This document shows positions 1 through 9,092 of a stretch of 64,000 bases of DNA, one piece after another (the first letter of the stretch is position 1; each line of letters begins with the position of its first letter). The stretch covers positions 997,976 through 1,061,975 of the forward strand of contig NZ_CP141212.1 of the NCBI RefSeq assembly GCF_035610345.1, read 5' to 3'. The position numbers were made by a program, and so were the translations under genes. Under the pieces are notes generated by a model that ran no database searches, was not told the origin of the DNA, and saw only the letters and a program-made list of their open reading frames with translations. The stretch comes from Sinorhizobium meliloti. Lineage in GTDB: Bacteria; Pseudomonadota; Alphaproteobacteria; Rhizobiales; Rhizobiaceae.

Positions 1-897
1 AATGCGCCGTTGATGACTTTGGTCGGACTCTATGTTCTCGCCTTCGGCATGAAGGCGGCCGCGTTTCCCTTGAACTTCTGGTTGCCTGCTTCCTACCATA
101 CCCCTCGCGTCGTCGTGTCGGCGCTCTTTGCCGGCCTGCTCACCAAGGTCGGTATCTATGCGTTGATCCGGGTGACGGTCATGCTCTTCCCGATCGAAAG
201 GGAGGAATTGAGCTTCGTACTGGCGCTCGTCGGTGCCCTGACGATGATGGTCGGCGTTCTCGGCGCGCTCGCGCAAACGGATTTTCGTCGCCTTCTCGGC
301 TACCTCGTCGTTTCGGGCATCGGTTCGATGCTCGCGGGCATAGCCATCGGCGGACCAGGCGGCATTGGCGGCGCGATCTTCTACGCGCTCCATTCGATGC
401 TGGTGATGACGGGCCTTTATTTCGCCTCCGGGATCGCCATGCGCCTCGGTGCAGACAGCTCGATCGCAACGCTTGCGGGCCTTTACCGCAAGCATGCGGG
501 GTTTGCGGCGCTGACCTTGATGCTGTGCTTCGCCATTTCGGGGCTGCCGCCCTTTTCCGGCTTCTGGCCGAAGGTCATGCTGGTGAAGGCGGCCATCGAT
601 ATCGGCGCCTGGTGGCTTGCCGCCGCGCTCCTTCTCGTCGGCTTCTTCACCATGATTGCGACCGGCCGCCTTTTCCTCCTGGCCTATTGGCGAGATAGCG
701 CAATACCCGAGGCGGCCGCCGGCCCGGCCCCCCTGTCCGCGACGGCCCTCGGTCCGCTTGCAGCACTTACGCTTCTGGCGCTTGCGCTCGGCCTCTATCC
801 CGAACCGCTGCTTGCGATGATCCAGAGCGCCGCAGCCGGTCTTGCAGAGCCGTCCGCTTACCTGAATTCAGTCTTTCCCGCAGGAGGTCCGCAATGA
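1..897 (+). CDS. phaD: Pha/Mrp cation/proton antiporter subunit D (5' truncated by window edge)
   Basis: The reading frame is open to base 1, so the start lies outside the window; about 298 codons of a subunit usually near 500 residues are visible. It is a membrane protein of the proton-pumping NADH dehydrogenase ND4/ND5 type (MrpD/MnhD/PhaD). The conserved lysine-bearing segment LLTKVGIYALIR and the stretches GYLVVSGIGSM and SGLPPFSGFWPK are typical of the family. At least seven hydrophobic segments follow. In rhizobia these multi-subunit systems exchange K+ or Na+ for protons and help in alkaline or salt conditions. It overlaps the next gene by an ATGA stop/start, so it is translationally coupled in a D-E-F-G operon. 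Confidence 0.93.
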   Translation, partial: NAPLMTLVGLYVLAFGMKAAAFPLNFWLPASYHTPRVVVSALFAGLLTKVGIYALIRVTVMLFPIEREELSFVLALVGALTMMVGVLGALAQTDFRRLLGYLVVSGIGSMLAGIAIGGPGGIGGAIFYALHSMLVMTGLYFASGIAMRLGADSSIATLAGLYRKHAGFAALTLMLCFAISGLPPFSGFWPKVMLVKAAIDIGAWWLAAALLLVGFFTMIATGRLFLLAYWRDSAIPEAAAGPAPLSATALGPLAALTLLALALGLYPEPLLAMIQSAAAGLAEPSAYLNSVFPAGGPQ

Positions 898-1370
898 AAT
901 TCCTGCTGACCAACCTGGTCTTTACGCTTATCTGGGGAGCAATCAGCGCCAGCTTCACGCCCGCGAACCTCCTGCTGGGCTTCGCGGCCGGCGCCTTGTC
1001 GCTCTGGTTGATCCGGCGTGAGCTGCGCCCGGTGGCTTACCCGCTGAGACCGTTGCGGCTGCTGTTGCTCGCATTGTTGTTTTTCAAGGAGCTCGCGATT
1101 TCCGCAACGAAGGTCGCGATTCTGGTTCTCCGCTCGAACATGGCGCTGAAGCCTGGCATTTTTGCCTATCCGCTCGCGCTCAGGACTGACTTCGAGATAA
1201 CGCTGCTCGCCAATCTGATCACGCTGACGCCGGGTACGCTGTCGGTGGATGTCTCCGAAGATCGCAAGACCCTCTACGTCCATGCGCTCGATTGCGCCGA
1301 CCCGGGAGCTCTACGGCGAGACATCGCCGGCGGCTTCGAACGTCGAATTCGGGAGGCCTTCGAACGATGA
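894..1370 (+). CDS. phaE: Pha/Mrp antiporter subunit E
   Basis: A 158-residue protein of the MnhE/MrpE/PhaE family. Two or three hydrophobic segments occupy the N-terminal half (about residues 1-40 and 55-85), followed by a conserved cytoplasmic domain containing [14 protein letters not shown], the family hallmark. It is an accessory subunit of the antiporter complex in the inner membrane. The start ATG overlaps the phaD stop, and its own stop overlaps the phaF start, which supports coupled translation and fixes both boundaries. Confidence 0.93.
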   Translation: MKFLLTNLVFTLIWGAISASFTPANLLLGFAAGALSLWLIRRELRPVAYPLRPLRLLLLALLFFKELAISATKVAILVLRSNMALKPGIFAYPLALRTDFEITLLANLITLTPGTLSVDVSEDRKTLYVHALDCADPGALRRDIAGGFERRIREAFER

Positions 1371-1753
1371 CGCCCGCTGCAGTCCTGAGCGCGGCCTCCG
1401 GCGTGGCGCTCGTGCTTCTCTCTCTCGCGCTGCTGTTGACGGTGCTGCGCATCATTCGCGGGCCGACGCTTCCGGACCGGGTGCTGGGCCTCGATATGCT
1501 GGTGGCGATTGCGATCGGCCTGATCGCGGTGATCGCCGTGAGAACCGGCTACTATCTCTACATCGATATCGCGATCGCCCTCGGGCTCGTCGGCTTTCTT
1601 GCGACGGTCGCTTTCGCCCGCTTCATCCTGGCGCGCGGTCTCTCGCCGGAGCGCATGACGCCGGGCGCAACTGACCTGGCCCAGGCAAAGCCGTCGTCGA
1701 CGCGCTCGCGCGCGGGACAGGCTGGGCGCCGCAAACGCAAGGGAGCGCGTTGA
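1367..1753 (+). CDS. phaF: Pha/Mrp antiporter subunit F
   Basis: The ATG at 1367 overlaps the phaE stop (ATGA) and is preferred over an in-frame start further upstream. The 128-residue product has three hydrophobic segments and the family signature [15 protein letters not shown]. Subunit F is usually about 90 residues; here a basic tail of roughly 35 residues, rich in Arg, Lys and Ser, is added after the last membrane segment. The tail may be cytoplasmic and lineage-specific; its role is not evident. The stop overlaps the start of phaG. Confidence 0.92.
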   Translation: MTPAAVLSAASGVALVLLSLALLLTVLRIIRGPTLPDRVLGLDMLVAIAIGLIAVIAVRTGYYLYIDIAIALGLVGFLATVAFARFILARGLSPERMTPGATDLAQAKPSSTRSRAGQAGRRKRKGAR

Positions 1754-2103
1754 TGGTTCTGCAAATCATCGCCTACCTCGTTGCGCTGATCATGATTGTC
1801 GGCGCCTGCTTCTCGCTGCTTGCCGCGGTTGGCCTCATCCGCTTCCCCGACCTTTACACCCGCATGCATGCGGCCTCGAAAGCCGGTACCGTCGGTTCGG
1901 GTCTGCTGCTCTTTGCGGCCGGGCTGCATTCGCTCGATGCCGCCGTCTTCGTGCGCGCACTTGCGGGATTTGGCTTCTTCGTGCTGACGGCACCGATCTC
2001 GGCCCATCTATTGGCAAAAGCCGCGCATCAAGCGGGCTACAGGATGACAAAACGATCGGTGATAGATCAGCTTCCCCATAAGGAAGAGCCGCGCGGGCAT
2101 TGA
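1753..2103 (+). CDS. phaG: Pha/Mrp antiporter subunit G
   Basis: A 116-residue protein with three membrane segments and the MnhG/PhaG motif [20 protein letters not shown]. The ATG at 1753 overlaps the phaF stop (TGATG) and follows an AAGGGAG ribosome binding site; a TTG one codon upstream is less likely. It is the last gene of the antiporter operon seen here; no clear terminator hairpin was found directly after it. Confidence 0.92.
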   Translation: MVLQIIAYLVALIMIVGACFSLLAAVGLIRFPDLYTRMHAASKAGTVGSGLLLFAAGLHSLDAAVFVRALAGFGFFVLTAPISAHLLAKAAHQAGYRMTKRSVIDQLPHKEEPRGH

Positions 2104-2508
2104 CGGGCAGCATTTCTGACTCTGTATTTGAGGACAATTTTGCCGAGCGTGACAATTTTAGCAACTCGGAATAAAGTTGCTGCATGCCGATAAATTTATG
2201 TTTGGACTTTTGGCAGATCAGTGTTAATGCAGTAAATGCAAAGTGTCGTCGTGGAAAATACTTTGAGATGAAATTCCAGCCTGAGTTGTGATGCTTGTCC
2301 GTTGCTTTGAGGTGTCGGCCGCTTTGGCGCCTTGGTGACGGTTCTTCCCTCTCGCAATTCGAGCCTTGATGTTGCGGCAGAACCGCAGTCTCCATTGCGA
2401 GATCGCGGTCGGTTCCGAGGCGGCAAGCGCTGATTGACGGCATTTTGTACATCCTCCCCCTGGAACTCTGTTTCAGGTTTCGTCGCTGGATTCCGATAGG
2501 AGAAAGAA
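2104..2508. promoter_or_regulatory. AT-rich intergenic region upstream of mucR
   Basis: These 405 bases hold no convincing gene. The first half (about 2120-2290) is clearly richer in A and T, with several TA steps, than the coding DNA around it. MucR/Ros proteins are known to bind AT-rich promoter DNA and to repress their own genes, so this is the likely mucR promoter and autoregulatory region. No individual operator can be defined from sequence alone. Confidence 0.5.
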
Positions 2509-2940
2509 ATGACAGAGACTTCGCTCGGTGCGAGCAATGAACTCCTGGTTGAGCTTACGGCGGAGATCGTTGCCGCCTATGTAAGCAACCACGTGGTTCC
2601 GGTTGCCGAGCTGCCGACGCTCATAGCCGACGTGCATTCGGCTCTCAACAACACCACGGCTCCTGCACCGGTGGTCGTCCCGGTGGAAAAGCCGAAGCCC
2701 GCGGTTTCGGTCCGAAAGTCGGTGCAGGACGACCAGATCACATGTCTCGAATGCGGCGGCACCTTCAAGTCGTTGAAGCGGCATCTGATGACGCACCACA
2801 ACCTTTCGCCGGAAGACTACCGAGACAAGTGGGATTTGCCTGCGGATTATCCGATGGTCGCGCCGGCATACGCGGAAGCACGCTCGCGGCTCGCCAAGGA
2901 AATGGGTTTGGGACAGCGTCGGAAGCGCCGCGGCAAGTGA
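2509..2940 (+). CDS. mucR: MucR/Ros family zinc-finger transcriptional regulator
   Basis: A 143-residue protein that closely matches remembered S. meliloti MucR. The N-terminal part (residues 1-60) carries the oligomerisation region; the C-terminal half has the prokaryotic Cys2His2 zinc finger, [19 protein letters not shown], at about residues 79-97, followed by a basic tail ending in QRRKRRGK. MucR is a DNA-binding protein that controls exopolysaccharide choice (succinoglycan against galactoglucan), motility and, in other Alphaproteobacteria, cell-cycle genes together with CtrA. A GGAGAAAG ribosome binding site precedes the ATG. A hairpin terminator follows at 2994-3026. Confidence 0.97.
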   Translation: MTETSLGASNELLVELTAEIVAAYVSNHVVPVAELPTLIADVHSALNNTTAPAPVVVPVEKPKPAVSVRKSVQDDQITCLECGGTFKSLKRHLMTHHNLSPEDYRDKWDLPADYPMVAPAYAEARSRLAKEMGLGQRRKRRGK

Positions 2941-2993
2941 TCCGGGCGGCCCCACGGGGCCATCGGGAACGCGCAACGCCTGAGTTGTGTCAT

Positions 2994-3026
2994 AAAGGCC
3001 GGCCGGTTCATTCGGGCCGGCTTTTT
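2994..3026 (+). terminator. Rho-independent terminator of mucR
   Basis: A GC-rich hairpin with arms GCCGGCC and GGCCGGC around a short loop, followed by CTTTTT. It lies 54 bases after the mucR stop codon and in the right orientation. Confidence 0.8.
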
Positions 3027-3142
3027 CAGGACGTTTAAGTATTTCATTCAAACACTGACACGCTGCCACCCGTTGAAGCTACGCGCTTCCGGACGAAAAA
3101 CCGTTACACACTTGTCCTGGAAGTGCTCTGACTCTTCACCGG

Positions 3143-3565
3143 TCAGGCAGGCAGGCGTCCTTCGGCTTCGCTCTTGATACGCCGGATCATCGAGCGCAGG
3201 CCGTTCGCGCGTTGCGAGGAAAGGTGTTCGATGAGGCCGATCTTGCCGAAGATGTCGAGAGCGTCGGTTTTGGTAATTTCCGAAGCACGCTTGCCGGAGA
3301 AGATGGCGAGGACGATTGCCACGAGGCCGCGCACGATATGCGCATCCGATTCTCCCTCGAAGGTGAGAAGCGGGTCTTCAGTATCGCCGGTCGCATGGGT
3401 CACGAGCCAGACCTGGCTGGCACAGCCCTGCACCTTGTTCTCGCTCGTCCTCGAGGCTTCCGGCATCTCGGGCAGGTTTTTGCCAAGTTCGATCACATAG
3501 CGGTAGCGATCTTCCCATTCGTCGAGAAATGCAAAGTCGTCGATGATCTGGTCAAGTGAAGTCAT
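3143..3565 (-). CDS. sufE: SufE family Fe-S cluster assembly sulfur acceptor
   Basis: A 140-residue SufE-like protein. SufE accepts sulfur from the cysteine desulfurase SufS and passes it to the SufBCD scaffold in the cytoplasm. The active-site cysteine is at about residue 48 within QGCASQVWL, which matches the family motif. The chosen start begins MTSLDQIIDDF, the usual N-terminus; an upstream in-frame ATG would add 19 residues that do not resemble the family. No suf partners are adjacent, so it is a detached copy. Confidence 0.93.
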   Translation of the reverse strand: MTSLDQIIDDFAFLDEWEDRYRYVIELGKNLPEMPEASRTSENKVQGCASQVWLVTHATGDTEDPLLTFEGESDAHIVRGLVAIVLAIFSGKRASEITKTDALDIFGKIGLIEHLSSQRANGLRSMIRRIKSEAEGRLPA

Positions 3566-3745
3566 GCTATGTCCGGCTTTCGGCGCCCGCTGCGTAGCGC
3601 AGTCCGCGTGAAACTGCTTCAATCGCAGTTCGGGCGCATCGTTTCACCTTCATATAGGAGAGGCGGGCCGCAAAGAGAACAGGCAATCGCGTTTCCCCGC
3701 GCTGCCACGCCCCAACGATCAGTCTTGCCTTCTCCGCGGCAGGGC

Positions 3746-4183
3746 TTACTTCCCGGAAGCCGGACCGGGATCGAGGCGGTGTTCCGGAACCGGCATACGC
3801 TTGAACGCTTGTTCGGCCTTCTCCGTCGCTTCCGCCGAAGGGACACTTTCTGCCGGTGCGACGGTACCGGTCATGACCTTGACGTCGGGAGCGGCGGCGT
3901 CGCCTTCCGCGAACTGGGTGTTGAGAAACTCATAGGCGATGCGAGCGCCTTCGCGGGCGCGATGTCCGAGGGCGACGAAAGTCTCCGCACCCTTCTCGCA
4001 GACGTCCGGCTTCTCTACGCAGATCGCGCTTATATATTGGAAGGCTTCGTTCGCGGCAGAGAATGTGCCGCCGATCTCCATCTTCGGGCCGTGCTCGAGC
4101 TTCTCGCTGCTCGACGGATCGAGAAACGGCAGCAGCACCAGCACCAGCGAGAACCAGAACGTCGCCTTTACGAGAAACCACAT
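3746..4183 (-). CDS. DUF5330 family protein, membrane-anchored
   Basis: A 145-residue protein beginning with a hydrophobic segment (about residues 4-22, FLVKATFWFSLVLVLLPFL) that is likely a signal anchor. The middle has two cysteines (SAICVEKPDVCEKG) that could form a disulfide in the periplasm, then a low-complexity Ala/Glu/Pro tail. It matches the conserved rhizobial family DUF5330. Function is unknown. It is transcribed in the same direction as sufE and away from the downstream histidine kinase. Confidence 0.8.
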   Translation of the reverse strand: MWFLVKATFWFSLVLVLLPFLDPSSSEKLEHGPKMEIGGTFSAANEAFQYISAICVEKPDVCEKGAETFVALGHRAREGARIAYEFLNTQFAEGDAAAPDVKVMTGTVAPAESVPSAEATEKAEQAFKRMPVPEHRLDPGPASGK

Positions 4184-4680
4184 CTTGCGCCATCCTCTTT
4201 TGCCTTCGGCTCCGGCCGTGGTGTTTACGCTTCGAAACTAGCGCGGGAATCACAAGGCCGCTTTTCCAGAAACAACGGTATTTGCTTCAAATTTTATTGA
4301 AATTCAGGGATCAGCATATTCGTGCAGACGCTTTTCCCTGCATTTCAGCGGCCGTCGTTAACGCTCGTGGCTGAGGTCTCGGCCTCAAGCCTCGCGTTCC
4401 CGGCACCGGATAGTGGCGATGCCTGCCCAAATCGTTAACGCGAGCCGAAAAATCCACGAAAATCCGCTGCTTACGCACCGTTAACCACATCTGACGATGC
4501 TCGCTCGGATTGCCTCAAATCGGGAACTTTCGGTCGCCCCGGACGCCTCCGGAGAGCGGCCGTTTATTCTTTCATTAAGTCAGGGGTGCGAGATTCGGGT
4601 CATCACGAGGCGGTCGTCCGCGACGACGCGGAACGGTCCGAAATTGCCTCGCAAGAACGACAAATTCGGCAGGGCAAGGC
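4184..4680. promoter_or_regulatory. Long intergenic region upstream of the DivJ-like kinase
   Basis: 497 bases with no supported gene. It contains three GTTAAC hexamers within 130 bases (4357-4362, 4434-4439, 4480-4485). These resemble half-sites of the CtrA consensus, but none forms a full TTAA-N7-TTAA box. The region probably holds divergent promoters for the DUF5330 gene and the kinase. Confidence 0.4.
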
Positions 4681-6276
4681 GTGAGTTTATTGCGTGACAT
4701 GGCTGGCAGATGGACATCCTTTGTGGATGAAGCGGCCGCACCCTGGCTGCCGCGCGGCGGCCTGGGCCCAGCAATTGCGCGTCACGACTTCAGACGCTTG
4801 CGTGCCGTCGCTGCCGTATCCCTGACCGCGCTGCCGATCGTCCCGCTCGCGCTGACCCTGGCATTGCCCGTATCCGCCGCGCTGCCGGCGGGAGCGGCGC
4901 TTTGGGCCTCGGCGTCCCTGCTGGCCGCGGCTGCAGCCATTGCGAGCGGCCGCGATTTCCCGGCGGCCGGCGAGGTGGAACTCGCGCCTGCACCGGAACT
5001 GCCCGATCTCAATGCGGCATACAATCTCTTTGCGGGTTTGGTGACCGTCCACGATACCCGGGGCCACGTCCTGTCCGTCCACGGCCGCGATGCGAGTGAG
5101 TATCTGAAACTGATGCGCGATCCGCATGGGCGCGGCTTCATCGAGCAGATCCATGTGTCGGATCGCATCGCCTTCCTGAGAGCGATTGATTCGCTGCGCC
5201 TGGACAGCGAGCGCTCTGCCGTGGACATCCGTCTCGAACGGACGTCGACGGATGGCGCTCAATTCGCACATATCTACTGCGAGATGACGCCGATTCGAGA
5301 CGCTGAAGGAAATCTCCTTGCGATTGTCGCCCAGTCTCGCGATGTTTCCGAAGAGGCCCGCTTGCAGGCAGAGGCGGCCGCCAAGGCAGCACATGCCGAG
5401 TCGGCCAACGATGCCAAAACGCGGTTCCTTGCGGCCGTCAGCCATGAATTGCGCACGCCGCTCAATGCCATCCTCGGCTTTTCGGACGTGCTTGCAGGCG
5501 AATATTTCGGCAAGCTCGAAAACGATCGCCAGCGCGAATACGTGTCGCTGATCCATCAATCCGGCACGCATCTTCTCTCGGTCGTCAACACGATGCTCGA
5601 TATCAGCAAGATCGAAGCGGGCCGTTACGAGCTTCTCCTCGAACCGTTCCGTGTCGCCGAGGCGATCGCCGCCTGCGAGGCCATGCTGTCGCACCAGGCG
5701 CGCGAAAAAGGCGTGCGGCTGACGAGCCGCGTCACCCGTTCCGTCGGCGAGATCAATGCGGACCAGCGCGCCTTCCAGCAAATCCTCATCAATCTCATCG
5801 GCAACGCCATCAAGTTTACCGACCGCGGCGGGCTTGTCACGGTGGATGCCGCACTTGAAGGCAACATGCTGAAGCTGACGGTCAGCGACACCGGGATCGG
5901 GATCGCTGCGGACAAGCTGCAAATGCTCGGCCAACCTTTCGTCCAGATTCAGAATGACTATACCCGCCGCTACGAGGGTACCGGACTCGGCCTCTCGCTG
6001 GTCAAGGGACTTGCCGAACTGCATGGCGGCGATTTTGCGATCCGCAGCGCCGAGGGGGAGGGTACCGTTATCGTCGTAACCATTCCCAGCGATGCCGCAG
6101 GTGCGGCAGAAAGGGAGTGCGCGGATGCGCCCGTTACAGTGGAGTTTCCGCCGCGATTGAAGCAGCACGCAGACGGAAAGAGCGAAACCGGAGTGCCGGC
6201 GCTCTCCGAGGCTTTCCACACCGGAGAAATTGACAGGGAAGGGGGACATGGCGCCGCGCAAGCGAAAACAGCCTGA
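4681..6276 (+). CDS. divJ: DivJ-like PAS sensor histidine kinase
   Basis: A 531-residue membrane histidine kinase with a GTG start. Two closely spaced hydrophobic segments (about residues 40-60 and 65-88) are followed by a PAS domain (about 110-215), a short coiled coil, a HisKA domain with the phosphoacceptor histidine in VSHELRTPLNAILGF near residue 255, and a HATPase_c domain with GNAIKF (N box), DTGIG (G1) and GTGLGLSL (G2). The layout and the position close to mucR resemble the divJ locus of Agrobacterium. DivJ phosphorylates the single-domain regulator DivK and so lowers CtrA activity. The name is an inference from architecture and gene order; a general PAS kinase is the alternative. 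Confidence 0.75.
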   Translation: MSLLRDMAGRWTSFVDEAAAPWLPRGGLGPAIARHDFRRLRAVAAVSLTALPIVPLALTLALPVSAALPAGAALWASASLLAAAAAIASGRDFPAAGEVELAPAPELPDLNAAYNLFAGLVTVHDTRGHVLSVHGRDASEYLKLMRDPHGRGFIEQIHVSDRIAFLRAIDSLRLDSERSAVDIRLERTSTDGAQFAHIYCEMTPIRDAEGNLLAIVAQSRDVSEEARLQAEAAAKAAHAESANDAKTRFLAAVSHELRTPLNAILGFSDVLAGEYFGKLENDRQREYVSLIHQSGTHLLSVVNTMLDISKIEAGRYELLLEPFRVAEAIAACEAMLSHQAREKGVRLTSRVTRSVGEINADQRAFQQILINLIGNAIKFTDRGGLVTVDAALEGNMLKLTVSDTGIGIAADKLQMLGQPFVQIQNDYTRRYEGTGLGLSLVKGLAELHGGDFAIRSAEGEGTVIVVTIPSDAAGAAERECADAPVTVEFPPRLKQHADGKSETGVPALSEAFHTGEIDREGGHGAAQAKTA

Positions 6277-7201
6277 GCGCAAGCGGGCGGCGCGGCGCGG
6301 AGCGGGTCTGGCCTTGCGCGGACTCGCTGTCGTCGGCCGTGGTCTGGTGCTCACCGGTCGCCTGATCTCCCGCCATCCGGTGAGCGCCGGCGGGTCGGCG
6401 ATCTTTGCCGTCGTCTTCAGTTTCGTCGCCGCAAACGCCATGTGGTACCAGAACGGTACTCATCCCTCGCCGCTTCTGCGTACCCGCGTGCCCCTCGTCA
6501 GTCCCGAAGTGGCCGAACGCCTTGCGGCTGCCAAAGGCGAGCCGGTCGAGCAGCGCGATGTTACCACCTTCGTCATAGAGCGGGAGGGGAACGCGAAAGC
6601 CGGCGATGCGGCAACGGACGGGCCCAACGAACGGCAGGCGTCGCTTCCGGCGCAGGACTCACCGGATGCGCCCGGCAGCACGGTCTCGACGCTGATTGCG
6701 GACATCCAGAAGGAACTGGCAAGGCTCGGCTTCTACGAAGGAGCGCCGGACGGCCGAAGCGGTCCGAAGACTTCGGCGGCGATCCTCCGCTTCGAAAAGC
6801 AAGCCGGCCGTATGGAGACGGGTGCGCCGAGTGACGATCTGCTTCGGGCGCTGCGCAACGCCGGCGGCTCCCCGCCGGCAGTTGCGACGCCCGCCAACCG
6901 GCCCTATGCCGACCCGAAGACTGTTCCGGCCGAGGCGGATCCGGTCGCCGCTGCCATCCGCAGCGCCGAGAAGGAGAACGCGCTCGGCTCCCGCACGGAG
7001 GTTCCCGTGTCGAGCGAAATGGTGATGAACATCCAGAAGGGGCTGAGCAATCTCGCCTATGCGGATGTCGTCGTCGATGGCGTTGCCGGCGATCAGACAC
7101 GCGCCGCCATCCGCCATTTCGAAAAACACTATCGTCTTCCTCAGACCGGAGAGCCCAACCCCAAGGTTCTCAAGAAGCTTAAGGAAATCGGAGCGCTCTG
7201 A
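6248..7201 (+). CDS. Membrane-anchored peptidoglycan-binding domain protein
   Basis: The ATG at 6248 follows a strong AGGGAAGGGGG ribosome binding site and overlaps the kinase gene by 29 bases, suggesting co-expression. The 317-residue product has a very basic N-terminus (residues 1-30), one membrane segment (about 40-65) and two peptidoglycan-binding_1 repeats: one near residues 150-190 (IQKELARLGFYEGAPDG) and one near 258-310 (IQKGLSNLAYADVVVDG). It is likely an inner-membrane protein with its domains in the periplasm. Pairing with a DivJ-like kinase suggests a link between cell cycle and cell wall, but this is inference. Confidence 0.85.
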   Translation: MAPRKRKQPERKRAARRGAGLALRGLAVVGRGLVLTGRLISRHPVSAGGSAIFAVVFSFVAANAMWYQNGTHPSPLLRTRVPLVSPEVAERLAAAKGEPVEQRDVTTFVIEREGNAKAGDAATDGPNERQASLPAQDSPDAPGSTVSTLIADIQKELARLGFYEGAPDGRSGPKTSAAILRFEKQAGRMETGAPSDDLLRALRNAGGSPPAVATPANRPYADPKTVPAEADPVAAAIRSAEKENALGSRTEVPVSSEMVMNIQKGLSNLAYADVVVDGVAGDQTRAAIRHFEKHYRLPQTGEPNPKVLKKLKEIGAL

Positions 7202-7287
7202 CGGCCAGAGCAAGAGGATCAGTTGCGCACCACTGCCGGTCGACCGCTCCGTTTGCATCTCGCCGGTGGCGCGTGTATCAGCTGTGC

Positions 7288-7623
7288 ATGCGCCTGAAGT
7301 CCCACATTTTCGTCTCCTCGCTTTTGCGGAACGCCTTTGGACGCGGCGGGTATGCGGCTGTGTTGCGCAAGGGAGCGGAGGATGCCGGCGCGATCTTCAT
7401 CCGGCAGCGCGGACGATCGGGCTACGAGACGCTTTATGCGCCGGCGCCGCAGAATTTCTTCGATGAGGAAGGGGATACGTCGCGCCGCTTCGAGGTGCGA
7501 TTGCGAGGCGCCGAGGCCGACGCCGTCGAACGGGCGCTTTCCTCGGAAATCCGCTTCGACCCGGACTGCTGGATCGTAGAGCTGGAACTCGACGACTGCA
7601 GCGATCTGTTCGATCTGGTTTGA
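7288..7623 (+). CDS. DUF1491 family protein
   Basis: A 111-residue cytoplasmic protein of the DUF1491 family, recognised by the N-terminal pattern MRLKSHIFVSSLLRNAFGRGG, the central GAIFIRQRGR and the C-terminal WIVELE segment. The ATG at 7288 gives the usual family start; a GTG at 7273 would add five residues. Function is unknown. It follows the peptidoglycan-binding gene by 86 bases on the same strand. Confidence 0.88.
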   Translation: MRLKSHIFVSSLLRNAFGRGGYAAVLRKGAEDAGAIFIRQRGRSGYETLYAPAPQNFFDEEGDTSRRFEVRLRGAEADAVERALSSEIRFDPDCWIVELELDDCSDLFDLV

Positions 7624-7625
7624 GA

Positions 7626-7740
7626 CCTGTCGAGATTCGGGACACCCGCCGCAGTTTGCTCGCTCTCCTCATTCCTGTGCTTGTCACGGGAATCCAGCCA
7701 GACCAAGTCCTTGGGCTGAAAGAACTCCTCCCGCGCCCGT
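7626..7740. repeat. Partial rhizobial intergenic mosaic repeat (RIME-like)
   Basis: This stretch shares several blocks with the element at 63053-63737: GAGATTCGG followed by CACCCGCCGC, then CTCATTCCTGTGCTTGTCAC, then CCAAGTCCTTGGGCTGAAAGAAC, which is the reverse complement of a block at 63150-63175. It lacks the second inverted end, so it is a truncated copy between two convergent genes. Such palindromic mosaic repeats are known from Rhizobium and Sinorhizobium chromosomes. Confidence 0.75.
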
Positions 7741-7794
7741 AGCAATTTGAGCTGCTGGATGTCGTTGTCCTTTGATCGGCTACGATCAACGGAT

Positions 7795-8826
7795 CTAGAA
7801 CTGGCCGAAGCCTCGCTTTGGTTGGACGGCCTTGCTTTGACGCGCAATCGGTTGCGCGTCGTGCCGGCGCGGGTCCGCGGCTCGATTATCCGCAAGCAGG
7901 CTCTCATGCCGTTCTGGCTTCGGCCCGTTTGCATCGGCGCGAACCCAGGACGCCACCCGTTCGCCGCTCGCCTGCCGGTCGAGACTTCCGATCAGCGCTT
8001 CGGCGCGGGTGCCGCCGCCGATTCTTTCGGAAAGATGGGGATAGAGCGCCTCGAGCACGCGGCTTTCCTCGTCCGCCGGGAAGGCGAGAGCTGCAAGCGT
8101 CGCGGCGAGTTGCTGGCCGGAAACATCGAGCAATATCCGGTCGGTGAGTGCGCGGCTTGCTCCGAGCGCGTCTGCCAGGGCCGTGGAGAAGAGGGTCGCT
8201 TCGCCATTGCGCGCAAAACGGACGAGCAGCGCGCAATGCAGCTCGCTGACGGGTTGGATCGACGAGGTGCCGTTCTTCTCCTGTGATCCGACGCGCGCCA
8301 GCGCCTTGATTTCCGCGCGCAGCTTTTCTTCGCGATCGGCGGCTGCGGCAGCCGGCTGCGGATCGCTCGCCGCCGGGCGACTGGCGCCGTCGTGAAGACG
8401 TGCGGGGAGAGGAGCGGACTGATGATGCTCGACGAGCGCGTCGATCACCGAAGGCGAAAGGCTCTCCCGACGGGCAATGGCGTTCGCATGGCCCGGCCCT
8501 TGCTGGCGAATGATGGAAATGAGCACGCCGTCGGAAATCGCTGTCGCACGGGCGAGGAAGGCGGCGGCGATCGAAATGGGCATGCTGCCGATCAGCAGGG
8601 CCACCGGCTCCGGCACGTGCGGGCATTGGGATAGTGCCGCCGCCGCCTGTCGGCGGGCCTCGTTGCTGGAGCCGAGGAAGAGCGGCTCGAACAGCTCGGC
8701 AAACTGCTTCATGTCGGACCTGCTTGGAATCCGAAGGCTCTCGAAGCCGGTGACGGTCGCCATCAGCACGACGTCCTTCAACCGCCCCGTCTGCGGCCGT
8801 TCCAACTCACGAAACCGGTTTGTCAC
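7795..8826 (-). CDS. DUF2336 family protein
   Basis: A protein of about 343 residues in the DUF2336 family of Alphaproteobacteria. The N-terminal region contains LMATVTGFESLRIPSRSD and QFAELFEPLF, typical of the family, followed by alpha-helical HEAT-like repeats and an Ala-rich low-complexity linker (about residues 165-185). No membrane segment is seen. A GTG at 8826 with an AGGA ribosome binding site seven bases upstream is favoured; an ATG at 8850 would add eight residues. Function is unknown. Its 3' end abuts the mosaic repeat. Confidence 0.85.
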   Translation of the reverse strand: MTNRFRELERPQTGRLKDVVLMATVTGFESLRIPSRSDMKQFAELFEPLFLGSSNEARRQAAAALSQCPHVPEPVALLIGSMPISIAAAFLARATAISDGVLISIIRQQGPGHANAIARRESLSPSVIDALVEHHQSAPLPARLHDGASRPAASDPQPAAAAADREEKLRAEIKALARVGSQEKNGTSSIQPVSELHCALLVRFARNGEATLFSTALADALGASRALTDRILLDVSGQQLAATLAALAFPADEESRVLEALYPHLSERIGGGTRAEALIGSLDRQASGERVASWVRADANGPKPERHESLLADNRAADPRRHDAQPIARQSKAVQPKRGFGQF

Positions 8827-8905
8827 GACATATCCTAAAACGCAAAGCATGACGGCATTCCGATGGCTCGGAACGACACACGTGTCTAAAACTAGATCGA
8901 AATCG

Positions 8906-8920
8906 TTAGCGCAGCATTAA
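8906..8920. promoter_or_regulatory. Near-consensus CtrA-type box
   Basis: TTAG-N7-TTAAC, one mismatch from the CtrA consensus TTAA-N7-TTAAC. It lies 80 bases upstream of the DUF2336 start and about 170 bases upstream of the SH3 gene, in the region shared by the two divergent genes. Confidence 0.4.
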
Positions 8921-9092
8921 CTATGGACGTTGGGGCTTTATTCAGGCTTGCGTCATTCTGGTGACGAGCCGCCCCGGCAGCGGAGGCCGCGTTCCTCAGC
9001 CATAAAAAGTCCACAAGCGCTCCTATTTGATCCGATTGACGGCAAACGCCGGAAGCGAGTCGGGCTGCGGCCTCTCATGTGGGAGTTGATTT

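Noticed and set aside
4687..6441. Minus-strand frame of about 580 codons opposite the DivJ-like kinase
   Set aside because: Antisense shadow; the plus-strand kinase has all domain motifs, the minus-strand frame has none.
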